A DNA stretch of 57,233 bases from Rhodopirellula europaea 6C (lineage in GTDB: Bacteria > Planctomycetota > Planctomycetia > Pirellulales > Pirellulaceae). Positions 52,214 to 57,233 of the stretch are shown in pieces. Where the stretch lies: assembly GCF_000338295.1 (NCBI RefSeq), contig NZ_ANMO01000080.1:1-57233 (forward strand), given 5' to 3'. Every line of letters begins with the position of its first letter. Positions within the stretch are counted from its first letter, which is position 1. Made by a program: the position numbers and the translations under genes. The notes below the pieces were generated by a model. That model did no database searches. It was not told the DNA's origin and worked only from the letters and a program-made list of their open reading frames with translations.

Positions 52214-53608
52214 ATGTACGACACCATCATCATCGGCGCGGGGATGAGCGGGCTGGCAGCCGGCATTCGGCTGGCCCACTTTGACCAACGCGTTTGCATC
52301 CTCGAGAAGCATTACACGATCGGTGGGCTCAATTCGTTTTATCGAATGGGCGGTCGCGACTACGACGTTGGTCTGCACGCGATGACTAACTTCGCTCGCA
52401 AGGGCGACAAAAAAGGTCCGCTGGCAAAGCTGATTCGCCAACTGCGATTCGGTTGGGAAGATTTCAAGCTCGCGGAGCAAAACGGGTCGTCGATTCGTTT
52501 CCCCGGTGTCGAGTTGGACTTCAACAACGACATCGCGATGCTGGAAAGCGAAATCAAATCGCGATTCCCCGATCAGATCGACGGCTTCCGAAGTCTGTGC
52601 GGATCGCTGCTCGACTACAGCGACATGGACGGTGACTCGCCCGATTTCATGCGGTCAGCTCGCGAGGTCATGGCGGAACATCTGTCTGATCCGCTGTTGA
52701 TCGAAATGTTGCTGTGTCCGTTGATGTGGTACGGCAACGCGCGCGAAAACGACATGGACTTTGGCCAGTTCTGCATCATGTTTCGTGCCTGTTACTTGGA
52801 AGGTTTTGGCCGGCCATACAAAGGTGTGCGGGTCATCCTGAAGAATCTGGTTCGCAAGTTCCGTGGTCTCGGCGGCGAGCTTAAATTACGAAGCGGCGTT
52901 GCCAACATCCACGTCGAAGAAGGCAAAGCGGTTGGCGTTGTGCTGGACGATGGGACTGAATTGCAGGCCAAGCGGATTCTGTCGTCCGCGGGCACGGTCG
53001 AGACGATGCGGATGTGTGACGACATCACCGAACCAGACGTCGCGAAAGCGGGCAAGCTTTCGTTCATCGAGTCGATCAGCGTGCTGGATTGCAAGCCAAA
53101 AGAATTGGGCTTTGACCGGACGATCGTTTTCTACAACGACTCGCCCAATTTCCATTGGGAGCGGCCGGATGACTCGTTGTGTGATGCACGTACGGGAGTC
53201 ATCTGCAGCCCGAACAATTACATCTACGACGCCGAAGAAGGTGAATTGCCCGACGGTGTCGTTCGAATCACGACGCTCGCCAACCACGATTTGTGGTCCG
53301 ATCTGCCGGAAGAGAAATACCGTGCCGCCAAGGTGACGCAGTATGACGAAGCCGTCGCGTCGGCCGTCCGGTTCATGCCCGATTTTCGTTCACGCGTGGT
53401 CGATACCGACGTCTTCACGCCAAAAACCATTCGCCGTTTCACTTGGCACGACAACGGTGCCGTCTACGGTGCGCCTGACAAACAGTTGGATGGGACCACG
53501 CATCTGCCCAATGTTTTCCTGTGCGGAACGGACCAAGGTTTCGTCGGAATCGTGGGTGCGATCGTCAGCGGCATCAGCATGGCAAACCGCCACTGCCTTC
53601 AAGTTTGA
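52214..53608 (+). CDS. CrtI/phytoene-desaturase-like FAD-dependent oxidoreductase
   Basis: A 464-residue flavoprotein. The N-terminal dinucleotide fold reads IIIGAGMSGLAAGIRLA (residues 5-21) with the E at LEK, followed by the GGLNSFYR motif typical of CrtI, CrtISO and retinol saturase families. The C-terminal FAD motif is NVFLCGTDQGFVGIVGAIVSG. These enzymes desaturate, isomerise or saturate polyunsaturated chains. Placed after a ketoacyl synthase and ACP, it may act on an acyl chain instead of a carotenoid; this is inference. There is no phytoene synthase in the window. The start is ATG 52214, which begins the Rossmann strand. Confidence 0.88.
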   Translation: MYDTIIIGAGMSGLAAGIRLAHFDQRVCILEKHYTIGGLNSFYRMGGRDYDVGLHAMTNFARKGDKKGPLAKLIRQLRFGWEDFKLAEQNGSSIRFPGVELDFNNDIAMLESEIKSRFPDQIDGFRSLCGSLLDYSDMDGDSPDFMRSAREVMAEHLSDPLLIEMLLCPLMWYGNARENDMDFGQFCIMFRACYLEGFGRPYKGVRVILKNLVRKFRGLGGELKLRSGVANIHVEEGKAVGVVLDDGTELQAKRILSSAGTVETMRMCDDITEPDVAKAGKLSFIESISVLDCKPKELGFDRTIVFYNDSPNFHWERPDDSLCDARTGVICSPNNYIYDAEEGELPDGVVRITTLANHDLWSDLPEEKYRAAKVTQYDEAVASAVRFMPDFRSRVVDTDVFTPKTIRRFTWHDNGAVYGAPDKQLDGTTHLPNVFLCGTDQGFVGIVGAIVSGISMANRHCLQV

Positions 53609-53770
53609 CCGTTTCGGACGATCATACGCCCGCGGATGCGGTTTTTGGATGCAGCCTGGCCATTGAGGTCGCGCCGGCATTGACAATTGAGCGGTCGGGC
53701 AGCAGGCTTTCCAGTCGGAAATTCTTCATGATTCCCGTGATTTGGGGGTCTTTGTCCAGACGAGGTTCGA

Positions 53771-56002
53771 ATGCCCAGCGAAACTGCCGCGATTGTTTAC
53801 ACGCACACCGATGAAGCTCCCGCACTGGCGACCCGTTCGTTGCTGCCGATCCTGCAAGCGTTCACCAGCGGCAGCGGTTTGTCGTTCGAAACCAAAGACA
53901 TCTCGCTGGCCGGCCGTATCTTGGCCGGATTCGCGGATCGTTTGCCGGCGGACAAGCAAGTCCCCGACGCACTGGCCGAACTTGGCGAACTGGTCACGAA
54001 GCCACACGCCAATGTGATCAAGCTTCCCAACATCAGTGCCTCGATCCCACAATTGGTCGAAGCGATCACGGAACTGCAGACGCAAGGGTACGACATCCCT
54101 GACTTCCCGCAGGATCCCAAAACCGATGAAGAAAAATCGGTTCGAGCGATCTACGCCAAGGTGCTGGGAAGCGCCGTCAACCCGGTTCTTCGCGAAGGAA
54201 ACTCGGATCGTCGCGTCGCCGCTCCTGTGAAAGCGTATGCCCAAAAGAACCCACACTCGATGGGCGATTGGTTGGCGGATTCGAAGTCGCATGTTGCTCA
54301 TATGAGCGAAGGTGACTTCTATGGCAGTGAGAAATCGGTGATCATCGATTCCGATGACACTCTGCGCATCGAGCATGTTGATCAAGACGGAAACGTCACG
54401 GTTCTTCGTGATGGTTTGGCCGTCATCGCTGGCGAGATTGTCGACTCCGCTCGATTGAGCGTGCGTCACTTGCGAGCTTTCTATGCGGAGCAAATTGCGG
54501 ACGCAAAGTCGACCGGCGTTCTGTTTTCGTTGCACTTAAAAGCGACGATGATGAAGGTCAGCGATCCGATCCTGTTCGGACACTGCGTTGCCGTGATGTA
54601 CGATCGCTTGTTCGAAGAACATGGCGATGTGTTGACCGCCGCGGGAGTTGATCCCGATCAAGGCCTCGCATCGGTATTCGCGAAGGTGCAAGATTTGCCT
54701 TCCGATCAGCGAGCATTGGTCGAAGGAACCCTGGTTGAGATTCAGTCGAGCCTGCCTGAAATCGCGATGGTCGATTCGGACAAAGGCATCACGAATTTGC
54801 ACGTGCCCAGCGACGTGATCATCGACGCCTCGATGCCCGCCGCGATTCGTGCCGGTGGCAAGATGTGGGGAGCCGATGGCAAGTTGCACGACATGAAAGC
54901 GGTCATTCCTGATCGTTGCTACGCGGGCGTCTACCAAGCCACGATCGATGATTGCATCGCCAACGGAAAGTTCGACGTCACCAAAATGGGCAGCGTCGCG
55001 AACGTTGGTTTGATGGCTAAGAAAGCCGAAGAATACGGCTCGCACGACAAGACGTTCCGCGTTCCCGCCGACGGCAAAGTGCGCGTGGTCAACTCGGCCG
55101 GTACGGAGCTGATGAGCCACGAAGTGGAAAAAGGCGACATCTGGCGAGCTTGCCAAACCAAAGACGTTGCGGTGAAGGATTGGGTGCGTTTGGCCGTCGT
55201 CCGTTCGCGTGCCACCGGTTCCCCCGCGATTTTCTGGTTGGATGAAAATCGGGCTCATGATCAGAACCTGATTGGCAAGGTCAACGAGTATCTGAAAGAT
55301 CATGACACGGCAGGTCTGGACATCCAGATTCTGGCACCCGCCGATGCGACCCGTCATGCTTGCGGTCGCGCTCGTGAAGGCAAGGACACGATCAGTGTCA
55401 CCGGCAACGTGTTGCGAGATTACTTGACGGACTTGTTCCCGATTCTGGAGCTCGGAACCAGCGCCAAAATGCTTTCGATCGTTCCATTGTTGGAAGGCGG
55501 AGGCTTGTTCGAAACCGGAGCCGGCGGTTCGGCGCCCAAGCACGTCGAACAAATCATGAGCGAGAATCACCTGCGTTGGGACTCGCTCGGAGAATTTCTC
55601 GCGTTGGCCGTTTCTCTGGAAGACTTGGCGGAAAAGACCGGCAACGAAGAATTCGCGGTCCTGGCAAAGACATTGGATGACGCGACCGGACGTTTCCTGG
55701 ACAACGACAAATCGCCTTCGCGAAAAGTTGGTGAGCTCGACAACCGCGGCAGCCATTTCTATCTGGCGTTGTACTGGGCCGAAGCGTTGGCGAAATCTGG
55801 TCACGAAGGGTTGAAAGCACGCTTCGAACCGATCGCAAAGGCCATGGCTGAAAATGAGTCGAAGATTGTTGGCGAGCTGAACGATGCTCAAGGCGTCGAA
55901 GTCGACCTGGGTGGCTACTACCATCCCGATGAAGCAAAGGCCAGTGCCGCGATGCGTCCCAGCCCGACTCTCAACGCCATCATCGACGGCCTGGCTGGTT
56001 AA
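53771..56002 (+). CDS. icd: Monomeric NADP-dependent isocitrate dehydrogenase
   Basis: Oxidises isocitrate to 2-oxoglutarate and CO2 with NADP and Mg or Mn in the TCA cycle. The 743-residue length and sequence match the monomeric (IDH2-type) family: [88 protein letters not shown] and YYHPDEAKA near the end. This form is about twice the length of the dimeric enzyme. ATG 53771 begins the typical leader ([11 protein letters not shown]). It is embedded in the FabF/ACP/CrtI-like region on the same strand, with 162 and 114-base gaps on either side. Confidence 0.97.
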   Translation: MPSETAAIVYTHTDEAPALATRSLLPILQAFTSGSGLSFETKDISLAGRILAGFADRLPADKQVPDALAELGELVTKPHANVIKLPNISASIPQLVEAITELQTQGYDIPDFPQDPKTDEEKSVRAIYAKVLGSAVNPVLREGNSDRRVAAPVKAYAQKNPHSMGDWLADSKSHVAHMSEGDFYGSEKSVIIDSDDTLRIEHVDQDGNVTVLRDGLAVIAGEIVDSARLSVRHLRAFYAEQIADAKSTGVLFSLHLKATMMKVSDPILFGHCVAVMYDRLFEEHGDVLTAAGVDPDQGLASVFAKVQDLPSDQRALVEGTLVEIQSSLPEIAMVDSDKGITNLHVPSDVIIDASMPAAIRAGGKMWGADGKLHDMKAVIPDRCYAGVYQATIDDCIANGKFDVTKMGSVANVGLMAKKAEEYGSHDKTFRVPADGKVRVVNSAGTELMSHEVEKGDIWRACQTKDVAVKDWVRLAVVRSRATGSPAIFWLDENRAHDQNLIGKVNEYLKDHDTAGLDIQILAPADATRHACGRAREGKDTISVTGNVLRDYLTDLFPILELGTSAKMLSIVPLLEGGGLFETGAGGSAPKHVEQIMSENHLRWDSLGEFLALAVSLEDLAEKTGNEEFAVLAKTLDDATGRFLDNDKSPSRKVGELDNRGSHFYLALYWAEALAKSGHEGLKARFEPIAKAMAENESKIVGELNDAQGVEVDLGGYYHPDEAKASAAMRPSPTLNAIIDGLAG

Positions 56003-56116
56003 GCTGGCGTTCACGCGTTGTCCACCACTCGCGACGGTCGCCCAAGCCCGTCTTCCACCGGTACGATGGCCTTCCAAGGCCGTCGAGCCCTACTCCCCCG
56101 ACGCCCGCTGCCCATC

Positions 56117-57124
56117 ATGCCCGTTGATCCCACGCCAGTCCTTCAGTACATCAACGGTTTTCGTTTCTCGAAAGTCATGTTTGCTGCGGTTGAGTTGGGA
56201 GTCTTTGATCGGCTGGACGAGCAACCTCGATCGGCGGAAGAATTGGCGGCGGATTTGAAGTGCGAGCCCACGGCGATGAACCGCTTGCTCGATGGGTTGG
56301 TGGGGATGCAGTTGCTCGCGCGTGAATCGCAGACTTATCGCAACACAGAACTCGCCTCGGAATTGCTGACGACGACCAGTCCCAATCGGATGACGGGCTA
56401 TATCAAATTCAGCAACGATGTGAGTTGGAAGTTGTGGTCGCATTTCGAAAACGCGATTCGTGAAGGTTCGCATCGTTGGAAGGATGCCTACGGTTGGGAT
56501 CAGCCGATCTTCAGCAGTTTCTTTGCCGACGAAGCTGCCATGCGAGAGTTCTTGATGGGAATGCATGGCTACGGCGTGATCAGTTCGCCCAAGGTGGTCC
56601 GCGCCGTCGACCTGTCACCGTTTAAACACTTGGTAGATCTCGGTGGAGCAACCGGTCACCTGCCGATCGCGGCTTGTGAGGCCTACGAGTCGTTGACCGC
56701 AACGGTGTTTGATCTGCCCGATGTGATTCCATTGACCAAAGAGATCGTTGCGCAGTCATCCGTGTCAGATCGGATTGATGTGACGGCGGGAGATTTTTTT
56801 GCCGACGAGTTGCCGGAAGCGGATTTGATGTCGTTGGGCAGGATTCTGCACGATTGGTCCGACGAAAAGATCGATCGTTTGCTCGCGAAGATCTTCGACC
56901 GATTGCCGGAAGGCGGCGGTTTGCTGCTCGCGGAAATTCTGATCCAAGACGACCGTGGCGGTCCGGACTGGGGACAAATGCAAGACCTCAACATGCTGGT
57001 TTGCACCGAAGGTCGTGAGCGAACGTTGGCGGAGTACGAAGCGATTTTGCGTCGTGCAGGCTTCAGCAGCGTGACCGGTCAAGTCACCGGTGCACCTGTC
57101 GACGCGGTGCTCGCGATCAAGTGA
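56117..57124 (+). CDS. SAM-dependent O-methyltransferase (acetylserotonin/caffeate type)
   Basis: A 335-residue methyltransferase of the family-2 O-methyltransferases. The N-terminal dimerisation winged-helix part reads FSKVMFAAVELGVFDRLDEQP. The SAM motif is LVDLGGATGHLPIA, the second acidic loop is DLPDVIP, and LGRILHDWSDEKIDRLL carries the catalytic His (HDW). The ending GAPVDAVLAIK is typical. The acceptor is probably a phenol or other small hydroxyl compound. ATG 56117 (MPVDPTPVLQY) starts the conserved part; the frame is open to 56018 without protein-like sequence. The place in the acyl cluster suggests a tailoring role, as inference. Confidence 0.9.
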   Translation: MPVDPTPVLQYINGFRFSKVMFAAVELGVFDRLDEQPRSAEELAADLKCEPTAMNRLLDGLVGMQLLARESQTYRNTELASELLTTTSPNRMTGYIKFSNDVSWKLWSHFENAIREGSHRWKDAYGWDQPIFSSFFADEAAMREFLMGMHGYGVISSPKVVRAVDLSPFKHLVDLGGATGHLPIAACEAYESLTATVFDLPDVIPLTKEIVAQSSVSDRIDVTAGDFFADELPEADLMSLGRILHDWSDEKIDRLLAKIFDRLPEGGGLLLAEILIQDDRGGPDWGQMQDLNMLVCTEGRERTLAEYEAILRRAGFSSVTGQVTGAPVDAVLAIK

Positions 57125-57233
57125 TTTGCTCGATGTTGAGAGCCGATTGCATTGACGAAGTGTTTTCTCTTCACCAAGTCATACCATGCTGGCTTGGGCG
57201 AGGCCTTCGGCACTGTTCCGTCTTCGTAAGCTT
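57125..57233. other. End of the window, no gene seen
   Basis: The last 109 bases hold no supported feature. The window stops exactly at AAGCTT, a HindIII site. Confidence 0.6.

Noticed and set aside
54536-56077. A 513-codon minus-strand frame opposite isocitrate dehydrogenase
   Set aside because: The sense gene is a textbook monomeric IDH, and the antisense frame is composition-driven.

Overview
The window looks like chromosomal DNA of a marine planctomycete of the Pirellulaceae, most like Rhodopirellula. This is inferred from content, not from a database search. The clues are a moderately GC-rich sequence, a prepilin-like DUF1559 protein paired with a short lipoprotein, Tat-exported Gfo/Idh and sugar-isomerase-like proteins, a one-transmembrane Ser/Thr kinase, MoxR/DUF58 modules, and many single genes or short two-gene units instead of long operons. 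At least seven gene pairs are joined by a 4-base ATGA stop/start overlap. I see no insertion sequence, prophage, CRISPR array or rRNA operon.

Layout. 1-4.2 kb: the end of a thioredoxin-reductase-like flavoprotein, a MoxR-DUF58 pair (minus strand) and a stand-alone receiver protein coupled to a membrane protein. 5.4-11.1 kb: miaA, a GNAT acetyltransferase, a helical-repeat protein with a small membrane protein, and a LolD-type ATPase coupled to a second DUF58 protein. 11.7-18.1 kb: the DUF1559/lipoprotein pair with a clear terminator, a DUF218 protein, an SGNH hydrolase, and a B12-type radical SAM enzyme coupled to a membrane protein. 18.2-24.3 kb: a Ser/Thr kinase overlapping a DUF4432 sugar-mutarotase-like gene, a cupin of the phosphomannose-isomerase type, and a fold-III PLP decarboxylase-like enzyme. 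24.4-29.7 kb: tRNA-Leu(CAG), a 1264-residue secretin and a lipoprotein gene broken by an apparent one-base deletion. 30.0-37.2 kb: a Tat Gfo/Idh protein, rpe coupled to a phosphatase-fold protein without its catalytic histidines, and a second large secretin with an EF-hand-like loop. 37.6-43.2 kb: an ATP-dependent DNA ligase and an Lhr-type helicase, split by an opposite-strand Tat sugar-isomerase-like gene. 43.3-50.0 kb: glnS, an M32 carboxypeptidase, a GT-C-type membrane protein and hisD. 50.2-57.1 kb: a ketoacyl synthase, an acyl carrier protein, a CrtI-like FAD enzyme, a monomeric isocitrate dehydrogenase and an O-methyltransferase, all on the plus strand.

The parts most worth following up are the ketoacyl synthase/ACP/CrtI-like/methyltransferase run (a possible small type II fatty-acid or polyene pathway, reminiscent of ladderane-type gene content), the split ligase-helicase repair locus, the histidine-less phosphatase fused translationally to rpe, the frameshifted secretin-associated lipoprotein, and several families of short palindromic or tandem repeats between genes.
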